DNA of 64,000 bases from Collimonas arenae (GCF_000786695.1 NZ_CP009962.1:2728001-2792000); one strand, 5' to 3'; shown: positions 18,787-28,197, numbered from the stretch's first letter. The notes: generated from the sequence alone by a model not told the origin. Program-made: numbers and translations.

Positions 18787-20119
18787 TCTTCTTGCAAATA
18801 CAGAAGAGTTAAAGCAACGGTGGACAGTGGCAACGGGCGTGGAAAACGCCGCCGGTCACAAGAACATGCTGCAGCTGATCCAGCTACGCTGGATTGCTGT
18901 GATCGGGCAGATCACCACGATCGCCGTCGTCATCGTCGGCTTCGGCATTCAGCTGCCATTGCCGCACATGCTCAAAGTGCTGGCTTGCCTGGTGGCGTTC
19001 AATATCGCCAGTCATTTGCGCTGGCACGAACGCCGCGTCGCCACCAATGGTGAATTGTTCCTGGCATTGTTGGTCGATGTCGGCATCCTGACTGCACAGC
19101 TTTACCTGAGCGGCGGCACCACCAATCCTTTCGCCTTCCTGTTTCTGCTGCAGGTGATTCTCAGTGCTGTGCTGCTGGAAACCTGGTCGACCTGGAGCAT
19201 GGTCGCCATCACCAGCCTGTGCCTGGCTGGCCTGTCGCTGTTTTCCGAGCCGCTGGCGTTCCCGGCCGATCACGGCGACGGCTTATCCAGCCTGTACGTC
19301 GAAGGCCTGCTGATGTGCTTCGTGATGAATGCCGCTTTGCTGGTGTTTTTCGTCACCCGCATCAATCGCAACCTGCGCGCGGGCGATGCACAGCTGGCCG
19401 AATTGCGGCAGCGCGCAGCAGAGGAAGATCACATCGTCCGTATGGGCTTGCTGGCCTCAGGCGCCGCGCACGAACTTGGGACGCCACTGGCGACCTTGTC
19501 GGTGATCTTGGGCGATTGGCGCCGTATGCCCGAGTTCAGCCAGAATCCTGAACTGCTGGAAGAAATCGGCGACATGCAAACCCAGCTGCAACGCTGCAAG
19601 AGCATCGTCAGCGGGGTCTTGCTTTCGGCTGGCGAAGCGCGCGGCGAATCATCGGTAAAGACCACCATTAATACTTTTTTGAACGAGCTGGCGAAGGAAT
19701 GGGGCGCGACCCGTCCGGTCGCCTCGTTTGCCTATGAAAACCGCATTGAACAAGATATTCCGGTGGCGTTCGACTCAGCGCTCAAGCAGATGATTTGCAA
19801 TGTGCTGGATAATGCCCTGGAAGCATCGCCGCAATGGGTCAGCATGGAAGCCACGCGCGACGGCGACTCGCTGATCCTGACTGTCACCGATGCCGGTCCC
19901 GGTTTCATACCCTCCATGCTGCCCCAGATCGGCAAGCCGTACCAGTCGAGCAAAGGCCGCCCGGGCAGCGGCCTGGGACTGTTTTTTGTGGTCAATGTGG
20001 CCCGCAAACTGGGCGGAACCGTCACCGCCAGCAACCGTCCGGAGGGTGGGGCGCTGGTGCAGCTGACATTGCCGCTGGCGGCCATCAGCCTTGAGGAGGA
20101 ACCAGAACATGCCGGCTGA
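18743..20119 (+). CDS. regB: RegB/PrrB-type redox sensor histidine kinase
   Basis: Membrane sensor kinase of 458 residues. Six membrane helices occupy about residues 45-205. The heptapeptide GGTTNPF at about 123-129 matches the GGxxNPF quinone-binding motif of RegB, PrrB and RoxS. The phosphoacceptor box GAAHELGTPLATL (His near 242) is the RegB-type H-box, followed by the N-box VLDNALEAS and the G-boxes DAGPGF and GSGLGLFFV. RegB proteins autophosphorylate when quinones are reduced and tune respiratory genes. The start overlaps the end of SURF1; an ATG at 18770 is an alternative. Position after cyoABCD suggests that the oxidase is a target, which is inference. Confidence 0.9.
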   Translation: MTKVTVKAKMASKIDLLANTEELKQRWTVATGVENAAGHKNMLQLIQLRWIAVIGQITTIAVVIVGFGIQLPLPHMLKVLACLVAFNIASHLRWHERRVATNGELFLALLVDVGILTAQLYLSGGTTNPFAFLFLLQVILSAVLLETWSTWSMVAITSLCLAGLSLFSEPLAFPADHGDGLSSLYVEGLLMCFVMNAALLVFFVTRINRNLRAGDAQLAELRQRAAEEDHIVRMGLLASGAAHELGTPLATLSVILGDWRRMPEFSQNPELLEEIGDMQTQLQRCKSIVSGVLLSAGEARGESSVKTTINTFLNELAKEWGATRPVASFAYENRIEQDIPVAFDSALKQMICNVLDNALEASPQWVSMEATRDGDSLILTVTDAGPGFIPSMLPQIGKPYQSSKGRPGSGLGLFFVVNVARKLGGTVTASNRPEGGALVQLTLPLAAISLEEEPEHAG

Positions 20120-20645
20120 TCGTCTGCTGCTGATTATTGAAGACGACGCAACTTTCGCACGTACGCTCGGCCGTTCATTTGAACGGCGCGACTATACCGT
20201 ACTGCTTGCCGCCAATCTGGATGAAGCAGCGCTGCTGTTGCAGCAGCATTCGCCCGGCTATGCCGTGGTCGATCTCAAGCTGAGTGACAATACTTCCGGC
20301 CTGGCTTGCGTGCAAATGCTGCACAAGCACGATCCGGCGATGCTGATCGTGGTGTTGACCGGTTTCGCCAGCATTACCACGGCGGTGGAAGCAATCAAGC
20401 TCGGCGCATGCCAATACCTGGCCAAGCCGTCCAATACCGACGATATCGAAGCCGCATTTGGCCACGTTGCAGGAATCGCAGAAGTTGAACTGACCACGCG
20501 TTCAACGTCAATCAAGACCCTGGAATGGGAACGGATCCACGAAGTACTGGTGGAGACCGGCTTCAATATATCCGAGACAGCGCGCCGACTTGGAATGCAC
20601 CGACGTACACTAGCACGCAAGCTGGAAAAACAGCGCATCAAGTAG
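20109..20645 (+). CDS. regA: RegA/PrrA-type response regulator
   Basis: Response regulator of 178 residues. The receiver domain has the acidic pair EDD at 11-13, phosphoacceptor Asp55 (YAVVDLKLSD), Thr in VVLTGFAS, and the Lys of YLAKPSN. A short linker leads to a Fis-type helix-turn-helix (NISETARRLGMHRRTLARKL) that is nearly identical to the highly conserved RegA DNA-binding motif. The ATG at 20109 is chosen because GAGGAGG lies upstream. It overlaps the kinase stop, so kinase and regulator are coupled. Confidence 0.92.
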   Translation: MPADRLLLIIEDDATFARTLGRSFERRDYTVLLAANLDEAALLLQQHSPGYAVVDLKLSDNTSGLACVQMLHKHDPAMLIVVLTGFASITTAVEAIKLGACQYLAKPSNTDDIEAAFGHVAGIAEVELTTRSTSIKTLEWERIHEVLVETGFNISETARRLGMHRRTLARKLEKQRIK

Positions 20646-20689
20646 TTTTTTTTGTCATCAATCGTGCGGCTCACAATAGAGGTTTGCAT

Positions 20690-21169
20690 ATGGAGCAAGT
20701 GGGATCGGAGTTGGAATACGTCGGATTCTGGCCGCGCATGTTGGCCAGCCTGGTCGATTCTGTGTTGCAGTTGCTGGTGATCATCCCGGCAATGCTGGCA
20801 ATTTACGGTAGTGCATACTGGCAAGACGATCGTATTTTCAAAGGCAACGGCGGCTTTTTATTTGAATGGGTGTTTCCAGCCATCGCCACCCTGGCATTCT
20901 GGCTGTTGACCCAAAGCTCGCCGGGAAAAATGATGATCGGCGCCAAAATCGTCAATGCAAAAACCGGAAGAGATCCAGCGCCAGTACAGCTGGCTGTACG
21001 CTATATCGGCTATTTTGTTTCCGCATTCGGGCTGTGCCTGGGATTCATATGGATTGCCTTTGACAAGAAAAAACAAGGTTGGCATGACAAGATGGCAGGC
21101 ACCGTTGTCGTGCGCAGGAAGGACCATGGAAAAAAGGAAAGCGTCAGCTTTAGCAAGGGAACGACCTGA
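20690..21169 (+). CDS. RDD family membrane protein
   Basis: Membrane protein of 159 residues with an RDD domain. The opening GFWPRMLASLVDSVLQLLVI carries the Arg and Asp of the family signature, and there are three or four membrane helices with TQSSPGKMMIGAKIV between them. RDD proteins have no single known role; some are linked to ion or solute transport. The start is the ATG at 20690. It follows regA by 45 bases and ends at a clear terminator, so it may be the last gene of the respiratory transcript. Confidence 0.85.
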   Translation: MEQVGSELEYVGFWPRMLASLVDSVLQLLVIIPAMLAIYGSAYWQDDRIFKGNGGFLFEWVFPAIATLAFWLLTQSSPGKMMIGAKIVNAKTGRDPAPVQLAVRYIGYFVSAFGLCLGFIWIAFDKKKQGWHDKMAGTVVVRRKDHGKKESVSFSKGTT

Positions 21170-21194
21170 GAACGCTCCAAAAAACGCTTGTTTG

Positions 21195-21220
21195 ACGGCT
21201 CCCTTTGCGGAGCCGTTTTT
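21195..21220 (+). terminator. Intrinsic terminator after RDD gene
   Basis: The stem ACGGCTCC/GGAGCCGT around CTTTGC is followed directly by TTTT. It lies 25 bases after the RDD stop codon and is a standard rho-independent terminator for the preceding plus-strand genes. Confidence 0.88.
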
Positions 21221-21226
21221 ATATGC

Positions 21227-21457
21227 CCCCATTGCGACAGCGCGATTGATGCATACCACGATGGAATCGGTGAGGCGGAGGAGCGCGTCGCACAAGTGCA
21301 CAATCGCATGCCAGTCGGTGCGGTCAGTCAGACGCCGTGCCGCATGTACAGGCTGGACTGCGGCTTCAAGCTGGAAACGGCCGGGCGTCTGCATACGGCT
21401 AGCACGCAACAACAACGCTTCCGCCTCGGCAATCAGTGCGGGTCCCAACAGCCGGGA
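21227..21457 (-). pseudogene. Remnant of an ECF sigma factor (DUF6596 type)
   Basis: A minus-strand frame reads LLGPALIAEAEALLLRAS, then GRFQLEAAVQPVHAAR, then DWHAIVHLCDALL and VVCINRAVAMG. This matches the C-terminal helical extension of large ECF sigma factors (ECF42 type), whose members read ALIAEG.ALLERA, GPYQLQAAIAAVHA, DW..I..LYD.LL and VV.LNRAVA. The sigma-2 and sigma-4 DNA-binding regions are absent on the upstream side, and the frame runs into the neighbouring terminator. It is a decayed fragment. Confidence 0.6.
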
Positions 21458-21575
21458 TCCTGTCACACAGGGGCGGATAACCCGTAACGACCAAAAATGG
21501 CGAAAAACGAAAGCTATCTGTAAGCTTTGTAAGAGTATTGTCGCTAAAAATAATGACAAGTAGGGGAGACCAGGC

Positions 21576-22694
21576 ATGAAAGTGTTTATCAGCTTTCTGT
21601 TGTTTGCGGCTATCGGAATGGCTCGGGCGGGAGAGCCAGCCGCTCATGAACCGATCGTCATCGGCCAGTCGGTGGAACTGTCGGGCGAGGCGACCGGAAA
21701 AGAAAACATGGAAGGCGCACTGGCTTATTTCGGCTGGGTCAACGCCCAAGGCGGCGTCTACGGACGAAAAATCGAACTCAAGTCCTATGACGACAAACGC
21801 AAACCTGAAACGACCCGGCTCAATACTGAGAAACTGCTGAAGGAAGACAATGCACTGGCGTTGTTTGGTTACCGCAGCACGCCGACGGTAGAAGCTGTGT
21901 TGCCATTGCTGTTGTCGGAGAAAGTGCCGCTGATAGCTCCTTTCTCGGGTGGCCTGAGTTTGCATCAGCCATTCAATCCTTATCTGTTCAATTTGCGCGC
22001 CAGCTATCAGGCTGAAACCGCAAAAATGATCGAGCTGTTCGGTTCGCTCGGCATCAAGAAAGTGGCGATCCTGTACCAGGACGATAGCTTCGGCAGGGAC
22101 GGACTGGCTGGATTCGAGCGCAATCTGGCCGCGCACAAACTGGGCGCGGTGGTGACCGCAAGCTACGATCGCAAGGATTTGAAGATTGACAAGGCGGTCA
22201 ACGCCATCGCCGCAGCCAATCCGCAGGCGGTGCTGATGGCTTGCACGCCGTCTGCCTGCGCCGATTTTGTCAAGCAAATGCACAAGAAGGGCGCCCATCC
22301 GACATTCATGATGCTCTCCAATGTGAGTTCGGAAACCTTCTTCGAGTCGCTGGGCGACGACGGCCGCGGGGTCAGCGTTATGCAAGTGATGCCTTATCCC
22401 AAAGACTTTGCCGCCCCCGCGACAAGGGAATTCCAGAGCGTGTTGAAAGGAATGGCCAAGCCCCCGCCTAGTTCCTATTCGACATTCGAAGGTTTTGTGG
22501 CGGCAAAATTGCTGACTGAGGGATTGCGCAGGGCCGGGCCGAATCCGACCCGGCCGAAACTGATGGCGGCGTTAGAAACGATCCATGATTACGATCTGGG
22601 CGGCGTCAGGGTGTCATATAGCCCGACCAATCATGACGGCTCCAAATTCGTGGAAATGATCATGATTGGCAAGCAAGGTGCAATCCTGCATTGA
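21576..22694 (+). CDS. ABC transporter substrate-binding protein (Leu/Ile/Val type)
   Basis: Periplasmic type I binding protein of 372 residues. It has a signal peptide (MKVFISFLLFAAIGMARAG) and the family opening IVIGQSVELSGEATGKENMEGA. Further marks are NAQGGVYGRKIELKSYDD, and KVAILYQDDSFGRDGLAGFE near the hinge. GGGGAGA precedes the ATG. No permease or ATPase for branched-chain amino acids is nearby, so it is an orphan that may serve a distant transporter or a sensor. The genes downstream form an unrelated exporter. Confidence 0.88.
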   Translation: MKVFISFLLFAAIGMARAGEPAAHEPIVIGQSVELSGEATGKENMEGALAYFGWVNAQGGVYGRKIELKSYDDKRKPETTRLNTEKLLKEDNALALFGYRSTPTVEAVLPLLLSEKVPLIAPFSGGLSLHQPFNPYLFNLRASYQAETAKMIELFGSLGIKKVAILYQDDSFGRDGLAGFERNLAAHKLGAVVTASYDRKDLKIDKAVNAIAAANPQAVLMACTPSACADFVKQMHKKGAHPTFMMLSNVSSETFFESLGDDGRGVSVMQVMPYPKDFAAPATREFQSVLKGMAKPPPSSYSTFEGFVAAKLLTEGLRRAGPNPTRPKLMAALETIHDYDLGGVRVSYSPTNHDGSKFVEMIMIGKQGAILH

Positions 22695-22868
22695 GGTCTG
22701 CCGAAGATCAGCAAAGCAAGATTGCAAATAAAACAATTTTACGCCAGCGAACTCCGGCGGCGGATAATTGCCTGAAGAGTTCGCCAGCAGGCATTAGTCC
22801 ACTCGCCAGCAGCAAATGCAAAGCCCCTTTAGAATGCATGACTATGCAGATTTTTAGAGGGACGCCGA

Positions 22869-23789
22869 GTGCAATCCATCATTTCAGTCAACAACCTAAC
22901 CAAGACCTACGCATCGGGCCACAGCGCGCTGAAAGGCATCAACCTGGAAATCCGGCGCGGCGAGATCTTTGCGCTGCTAGGCCCGAATGGCGCCGGTAAA
23001 ACCACCCTGATCAATATCATCTGCGGCATCGTCAACCCCAGCCAGGGCCATGTCCTGGCCGATGGCCACGACGTGGTGCGCGAATACCGAGCCGCGCGTT
23101 CGCGCATCGGCCTGGTGCCGCAGGAGCTTTCCACGGATGCCTTCGAAAGCGTCTGGGCTACGGTGAGCTTTAGCCGCGGCTTGTTCGGCAAGGCCGCAAA
23201 TCCCGCACTGGTTGAAAAAATCCTGCGAGACCTGTCGCTGTGGGACAAGAAGGATGCAAAAATTCGCACTTTGTCCGGCGGTATGAAGCGCCGCGTCATG
23301 ATCGCGAAGGCGCTCTCGCATGAACCGCAGATCCTGTTCCTGGACGAACCCACCGCTGGCGTTGACGTCGAATTGCGCCGTGATATGTGGGAGATGGTGC
23401 GTGGTTTGCGCGAAAACGGCGTCACCATCATTCTCACTACCCACTATATCGAAGAGGCCGAGGAAATGGCCGACCGCATCGGCGTCATCAGGAAGGGCGA
23501 GATCATCCTGGTCGAGGACAAAGCGGTGTTGATGGCGAAACTCGGCAAGAAGCAGCTGACGCTGCACTTGCAACGATCGCTGGCCAGTATTCCTGACAGT
23601 TTAGGCGGCAATCAGCTGGAGCTCTCCGCCGACGGCAACGAGCTGGTCTACACATTTGACGCCCAGAGCGAACAAACCGGGATTGCCGGCCTGTTGCGGC
23701 AACTTAGCGAGCACGGCATCGACTTCAAGGATCTGCAGTCCAGCCAAAGCTCGCTGGAAGAGATTTTCGTCAACCTGGTGAAAGCATAA
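22869..23789 (+). CDS. ABC transporter ATP-binding protein (YadG-like)
   Basis: ATPase subunit of 306 residues. It has Walker [11 protein letters not shown]-loop VPQE, signature LSGGMKRR, Walker [13 protein letters not shown] and the H-loop [11 protein letters not shown]. Similarity to E. coli YadG extends over its whole length, including a C-terminal extension of about 90 residues. The start is GTG at 22869 with AGAGGG eight bases upstream. With the permease gene 11 bases downstream it forms an ABC-2 exporter whose substrate is unknown. Confidence 0.92.
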   Translation: MQSIISVNNLTKTYASGHSALKGINLEIRRGEIFALLGPNGAGKTTLINIICGIVNPSQGHVLADGHDVVREYRAARSRIGLVPQELSTDAFESVWATVSFSRGLFGKAANPALVEKILRDLSLWDKKDAKIRTLSGGMKRRVMIAKALSHEPQILFLDEPTAGVDVELRRDMWEMVRGLRENGVTIILTTHYIEEAEEMADRIGVIRKGEIILVEDKAVLMAKLGKKQLTLHLQRSLASIPDSLGGNQLELSADGNELVYTFDAQSEQTGIAGLLRQLSEHGIDFKDLQSSQSSLEEIFVNLVKA

Positions 23790-23800
23790 GAAAGAAAAAC

Positions 23801-24562
23801 ATGAATCTTCACTCTATCCGCGCGATCTACATGTTCGAGATGGCGCGCACCGGGCGCACCCTAATGCAAAGCATCGCTTCGCCGGTGATTTCTACTGCGC
23901 TGTATTTCGTGGTGTTCGGCGCCGCCATCGGCGCCCACATGGTCAGCATCAACGGCGTCAGCTACGGCGCCTTCATCATTCCCGGCCTGATCATCATGTC
24001 GCTGATGACGCAAAGCACCGCGAATGCCTCGTTCGGTATCTACATGCCGAAATTCTCCGGCACCATTTACGAAGTGCTCTCTGCACCGATTTCCAGCGTT
24101 GAAATTGTCTGTGGCTATGTCGGCGCCGCCGCGACCAAATCGGTGATTCTCGGCCTGCTGATCCTGGCCACGGCGCGGGTCTTCATTTCTTTCGAGATTG
24201 CGCATCCGTTCTGGATGCTGGGGTTCCTGGTGCTGATCGCCGTCACCTTCAGCCTGTTCGGTTTCATTATCGGGGTCTGGGCCGACGGCTTCGAAAAGCT
24301 CCAGTTGATTCCATTGATGATCGTGACGCCATTGTCTTTCCTCGGCGGTAGTTTTTATTCGATCAACATGCTGCCGCCGTTCTGGCAAAAGGTCGCCTTG
24401 TTCAATCCGGTGGTCTACCTGATCAGCGGTTTCCGCTGGAGTTTCTATGACGTTGCCGACGTCAACGTCCTGGTCAGCGCCGGCATGACGCTGGCGTTCC
24501 TGGCGTTGTGCATGGGCGTCCTCTGGTGGATTTTCAAGACCGGCTATCGTCTCAAGGGGTAA
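23801..24562 (+). CDS. ABC-2 type permease (YadH-like)
   Basis: Membrane subunit of 253 residues with about six helices, paired with the preceding ATPase. It matches E. coli YadH in length and in segments such as [20 protein letters not shown] and [12 protein letters not shown]. The start ATG lies 11 bases after the ATPase stop. The physiological substrate is unknown. Confidence 0.92.
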   Translation: MNLHSIRAIYMFEMARTGRTLMQSIASPVISTALYFVVFGAAIGAHMVSINGVSYGAFIIPGLIIMSLMTQSTANASFGIYMPKFSGTIYEVLSAPISSVEIVCGYVGAAATKSVILGLLILATARVFISFEIAHPFWMLGFLVLIAVTFSLFGFIIGVWADGFEKLQLIPLMIVTPLSFLGGSFYSINMLPPFWQKVALFNPVVYLISGFRWSFYDVADVNVLVSAGMTLAFLALCMGVLWWIFKTGYRLKG

Positions 24563-24718
24563 TGCAAGGCAGCCGCTCTTCCTGTTATTGATAAAGGGGG
24601 AGGGCGGTCTGCGGATTCATCATGGGGTCATATTTGGGATACATAATCCCAACAATGCGTTACTGGATTGTTACAAACATCCAGAAAGACGCCTGGTTTT
24701 ACTGACCCCCATCGTGAC

Positions 24719-24747
24719 GAACGCGCCATACCCGGCGCGTTCTTATT
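24719..24747 (+). terminator. GC hairpin just before the nucleotidase gene
   Basis: The arms GAACGCGCC and GGCGCGTTC around ATACCC are perfect, with TTATTT after. It ends only about 20 bases before the next start codon and lies 155 bases after the YadH-like gene. It is either the terminator of that operon or a leader hairpin of the next gene. Confidence 0.6.
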
Positions 24748-24762
24748 TCCGGAGACTGTTTA

Positions 24763-26853
24763 ATGCATAAGAAATTTGGCAAGCCGGCACTGGTTGCCGC
24801 CACCTCAATCGCCTTGGCCGCCTGCGGCAGCAGTTCTGCACCCCTGACGGCGCAGATCCAGGAAGGCAGCGTACTGAAGATGGCGATTCTCGAGACCACC
24901 GATATCCATTCGAATGTGCTGGGATATAACTACTATGCACTGGCGCCGGATACCAGCCTCGGCCTCGATCGCACCTCGACCCTGATCCAGGGTGCGCGTG
25001 CAGAAAATCCGAACAACGTGCTGTTCGACGACGGCGATGTCATCCAGGGCACCTTGCTTGGCGATTACCAGGCGCAGGCAACGCCGGTCACCTGCAACGG
25101 CACGCTGGCCGTGCACAAAGTGATGAACGCGCTTAAATATGACGGCGGCGGCATCGGCAACCATGAATTCAACTATGGCTTGAACTTCCTCAGCCAGATC
25201 ACCAACTCCGACCTGGGCGTCACCGGCATCGCCAAGCCGGCCGGCGCCTGCGGCGCGCCGGCATTCCCGCTGGTGCTCTCCAACGTCAACAGCGTCGCCA
25301 GCCAGAAACCGATTTTCAATCCCTATGCAGTGATTCCCAAGCAGTTTTCCGCCACCACGCCGGATGGCAAGACCATCGACGTCAGGCTCAACGTCGGCAT
25401 TCTAGGCTTCGTGCCGCCGCAAATCATGGACTGGGACCAGAAAAACCTGGCCGGTAAAGTGTATGTCAACGGCGTGCAGGAAAGCGCCAACAAGTACGTG
25501 CCGCAATTGCGCAGCGCCGGTGCCGACGTCATCGTCGCCTTGTCGCACGGCGGTCTGGACGCTTCGCCATATAGTCCAAAGATGGAAAACGGCAGCCTGT
25601 ACCTGTCTACCACCGGCATCGATGCATTGCTGGTAGGCCACTCGCATTTGATTTTCCCGCAAGCCAAGGAAGCCAAGGCGCCGGCGCTGGACGCTTCGCT
25701 GGCTGCGCTGCCGGCAAATATCGTCGACAGCAAAAATGGTTTCGTCAACAACGTACCGACCGTAATGGCGCAAAGCTGGGGCCGCCGTCTTGGCATCATC
25801 AAGCTGACTTTGCAATATACCGGCGGCAAATGGGTGATCCAGAAACCGCAAACAACGGTAGAGGCGCGTGGATTCAAATACACCGATGGCGTCACTAACG
25901 TCTCTGCAGATCCTGCCATTGCAGCCTTGGTGGATAGCGAACACAAGGCCACGATTGCCTACGCGCAGCAACCGCTGGGCACTACGACGGATTTCGAGAT
26001 GTCCTCGTATTTCTCGCTGGCGGGCGATGTCGGAGCGATCCAGATCGTCAACCAGGCGCAAATCGATTACGTGAAAAATTTCATCGCGAACTCCACCGAT
26101 GCTACGCTGTCCAGCTACAAGAACATCCCGGTGATCTCTTGCAGCGCGCCGTTCAAGGCCGGCCGCAACGGACCCTCGGATTTCACCGATGTAGCGCCGA
26201 CCGCATCCAAGGCCAGTCCGTTCGCGCTGCAGGTACGCAATCCGGGCGATCTCTACCTGTACAGCAACAATAACCTCCAGGCCGTAAAGATCAAAGGCTC
26301 CGACCTGAAGAACTGGCTGGAAACCTCAGCTTCGCAATTCGGCAAAATCGATCCGAGCGTGACTGCAGAACAAGACCTGGTGCCGTCGTATTCAACGATC
26401 TACAACTATGACGTCTTTTACGCTGAAGGCAATGCGATGCAATACCAGATCGACGTCACCCAGCCGGTCGGTAGCCGCATCGTCAATTTGACTTACCAGG
26501 GCAAGCCGGTGGCCGCCACCGACGATTTTATCGTCGCTACCAATGATTACCGCGCCGGTGGCGGCGGTAACTTCCCGGGCATCGATGGCAGCAAAACCAT
26601 CATCAAGTCACCCGACGCCAGCCAGGCAGTGGTCAGCAGTTATCTGCAAAAGCTGGGCAAAGTCACGCAGGCCAACAACGGCAGCGGCCAGAGCTGGAGT
26701 TTCGTCAAGGTCGCGACCAATGGTCCGGTGATACTACGTTCCACTCCCGGCAAGCTGGCAGTGGCGCAGGCGCTCGACCTCAGTCGCGTCACAGCTGAAG
26801 GCGCGCTTGATCCAAGCGGCTTTTCCAAATACGCAATTGACCTGAGCAAATAA
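24763..26853 (+). CDS. 5'-nucleotidase / 2',3'-cyclic phosphodiesterase lipoprotein
   Basis: CpdB/UshA-type metallophosphatase of 696 residues. A lipoprotein signal (TSIALAACGSS) implies a membrane anchor, unlike soluble E. coli CpdB. The dimetal motifs are present in order: LETTDIHSN, FDDGDVIQGT, GIGNHEFNYG, VALSHGGLD and LVGHSHLIF. The C-terminal nucleotide-binding domain contains VRNPGDLYLYSNNNL and ATNDYRAGGGGNFPG. The enzyme hydrolyses extracytoplasmic nucleotides so that nucleosides and phosphate can be taken up. GGAGA precedes the ATG. The chain is a little longer than E. coli CpdB. Confidence 0.9.
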   Translation: MHKKFGKPALVAATSIALAACGSSSAPLTAQIQEGSVLKMAILETTDIHSNVLGYNYYALAPDTSLGLDRTSTLIQGARAENPNNVLFDDGDVIQGTLLGDYQAQATPVTCNGTLAVHKVMNALKYDGGGIGNHEFNYGLNFLSQITNSDLGVTGIAKPAGACGAPAFPLVLSNVNSVASQKPIFNPYAVIPKQFSATTPDGKTIDVRLNVGILGFVPPQIMDWDQKNLAGKVYVNGVQESANKYVPQLRSAGADVIVALSHGGLDASPYSPKMENGSLYLSTTGIDALLVGHSHLIFPQAKEAKAPALDASLAALPANIVDSKNGFVNNVPTVMAQSWGRRLGIIKLTLQYTGGKWVIQKPQTTVEARGFKYTDGVTNVSADPAIAALVDSEHKATIAYAQQPLGTTTDFEMSSYFSLAGDVGAIQIVNQAQIDYVKNFIANSTDATLSSYKNIPVISCSAPFKAGRNGPSDFTDVAPTASKASPFALQVRNPGDLYLYSNNNLQAVKIKGSDLKNWLETSASQFGKIDPSVTAEQDLVPSYSTIYNYDVFYAEGNAMQYQIDVTQPVGSRIVNLTYQGKPVAATDDFIVATNDYRAGGGGNFPGIDGSKTIIKSPDASQAVVSSYLQKLGKVTQANNGSGQSWSFVKVATNGPVILRSTPGKLAVAQALDLSRVTAEGALDPSGFSKYAIDLSK

Positions 26854-26861
26854 ACCGATGC

Positions 26862-26895
26862 GCCGGGCACCGTTCCGCGGTGCCTGGCCGGTTTG
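26862..26895 (+). terminator. Hairpin after the nucleotidase gene
   Basis: An 11-bp stem (GCCGGGCACCG/CGGTGCCTGGC, one G-T pair) with loop TTCCG is followed by CGGTTT. It begins eight bases after the stop codon and ends about 14 bases before the next start, so it may both terminate and restrict access to the next gene. Confidence 0.6.
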
Positions 26896-26901
26896 ATAAA
26901 A

Positions 26902-27639
26902 ATGAAGAGATATTTGAAATTCCCAGCGGTGCTAGCCCTCGTTTTGTCGCTTGCCGCATGTGGCCAGCAGCAAACAATGCCAGGCAGCGCGCAGCTGGAA
27001 AGCCTCGGCGTGCTGGCCAAACAAGGTCGGCAGACGCATGCGCTTGAAGAGCTCCAGACATGGGCCAGGCAAGGCTCCGCGGTAGCGCAGCGAGAACTGG
27101 CGCTAGCCTATGCAGACCAGGCCGCACATGCGAAGGACGCCGTGTTCTGGTTCACAAAAGCGGCGCAGGGCGGTGATAAGGAAGCGGCTTATGTGCTTGC
27201 CGGCGCCTACTATAACGGCAAGCTGGAGCTGGACAAAAATCCGGAGTTCGCCGTGCAATGGTACAAAAAGGCGGCAGCGCAAGATGACGAAAGGGCGCAG
27301 TTGATGTTGTCGCGCATGGCCAAGTATGGCGAGGGTATGCAAAAAGACTTGGCGCAATCGGTGTCCTGGCTGCAGCAAGCCAGCGCCAATGGCAATGCGC
27401 AGGCGATGTTCCTGCTCTCGAACGCGTATGAGGCTGGCGACGGCGTACAACGCGATCTGACGATGGCGCGCAGCTGGCTTGAAAAATCCGCGCAAGGCGA
27501 TTTCCCTCCGGCCCTGCAGTCATTGGCGCTGGCGATGGATACAGGTGGATCGACGACGGAGAGCAATCCGGAGCGCTCCTACCACTTGCTCAAGGAGGCG
27601 ACTGAAGAGCGGCGGATGCACTGGGATAAGGCCCAATGA
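26902..27639 (+). CDS. Sel1-repeat lipoprotein
   Basis: Predicted lipoprotein of 245 residues; the signal ends in LVLSLAACGQQ. Four or five Sel1-like (TPR-related) repeats follow, each of the form AVxWFxKAAxxGDxxAxxxLxxxYxxG; examples are AVQWYKKAAAQDDERAQLML and SVSWLQQASANGNAQAMFLL. Such repeats mediate protein contacts in the envelope. The ATG at 26902 is chosen from the signal peptide; no good ribosome site precedes it because a hairpin occupies that space. The partner is unknown. Confidence 0.85.
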   Translation: MKRYLKFPAVLALVLSLAACGQQQTMPGSAQLESLGVLAKQGRQTHALEELQTWARQGSAVAQRELALAYADQAAHAKDAVFWFTKAAQGGDKEAAYVLAGAYYNGKLELDKNPEFAVQWYKKAAAQDDERAQLMLSRMAKYGEGMQKDLAQSVSWLQQASANGNAQAMFLLSNAYEAGDGVQRDLTMARSWLEKSAQGDFPPALQSLALAMDTGGSTTESNPERSYHLLKEATEERRMHWDKAQ

Positions 27640-27787
27640 TAATCTTTGATCATGTCGGACATAATTTGGCAGTAGGGTGCATTCGGAATGCTTACTGTTC
27701 AATTCAAAACATCAAAAGTCGCTAACTATTTTCTCTTTAATTGTTTCCTCGTTCAGCATATCGTCGACCCTCCAGCGCGCATTGTGA

Positions 27788-28138
27788 CTGCCCCTGATAA
27801 TCGACCGCGTCGTAGCGGCCATCGGCCTGGCATCCCGGCTGGAGTTGGCGTGCAAGGCCGGATTGTTTGTCGGCCGCGGGATTGTCACCAACGCCTGGCT
27901 CTACACCAGCGCTTATGATGTCTATGCCTTGGGTGATTGTGAGGAAGTCAACGGCTTGGTGCCGCCGATAGATTTGACCAGCCAATGGGAAGCGGCGGAG
28001 AAGCTGCAGGAAGAGGGCGCGTTCAAGGGTATGCGGGCGGTGTACACCAATGGCAAGGAGGAAATATGCGGCTTTGCGCTGATGGGCAATTGCATCAAAG
28101 AGAAAGGCGCCATGCTGAAAACGCTGGAACCATGGTGG
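27788..28138 (+). pseudogene. Remnant of a rubredoxin reductase
   Basis: This frame reads DRVVAAIGLASRLELACKAG, then GRGIVTN, TSAYDVYALGDCEEVNGL, and later ICGFALMGNCIKEKGAML. These match the second half of FAD-dependent rubredoxin-NAD reductases (SAIGLRP.TELARAAGL, GRGIVVD, TSAPGVYALGDCAEV, LLGFALTG....KQ.L). The N-terminal FAD-binding half is missing, an in-frame TGA lies just upstream, and about 40 residues between the two conserved parts appear deleted. It is a truncated, non-functional copy. Confidence 0.7.
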
Positions 28139-28197
28139 CTTGAAGTACTTTGGTTGACATTACCGGCTACCGTCGATGCGCAATGCCGGCAGCCGGT

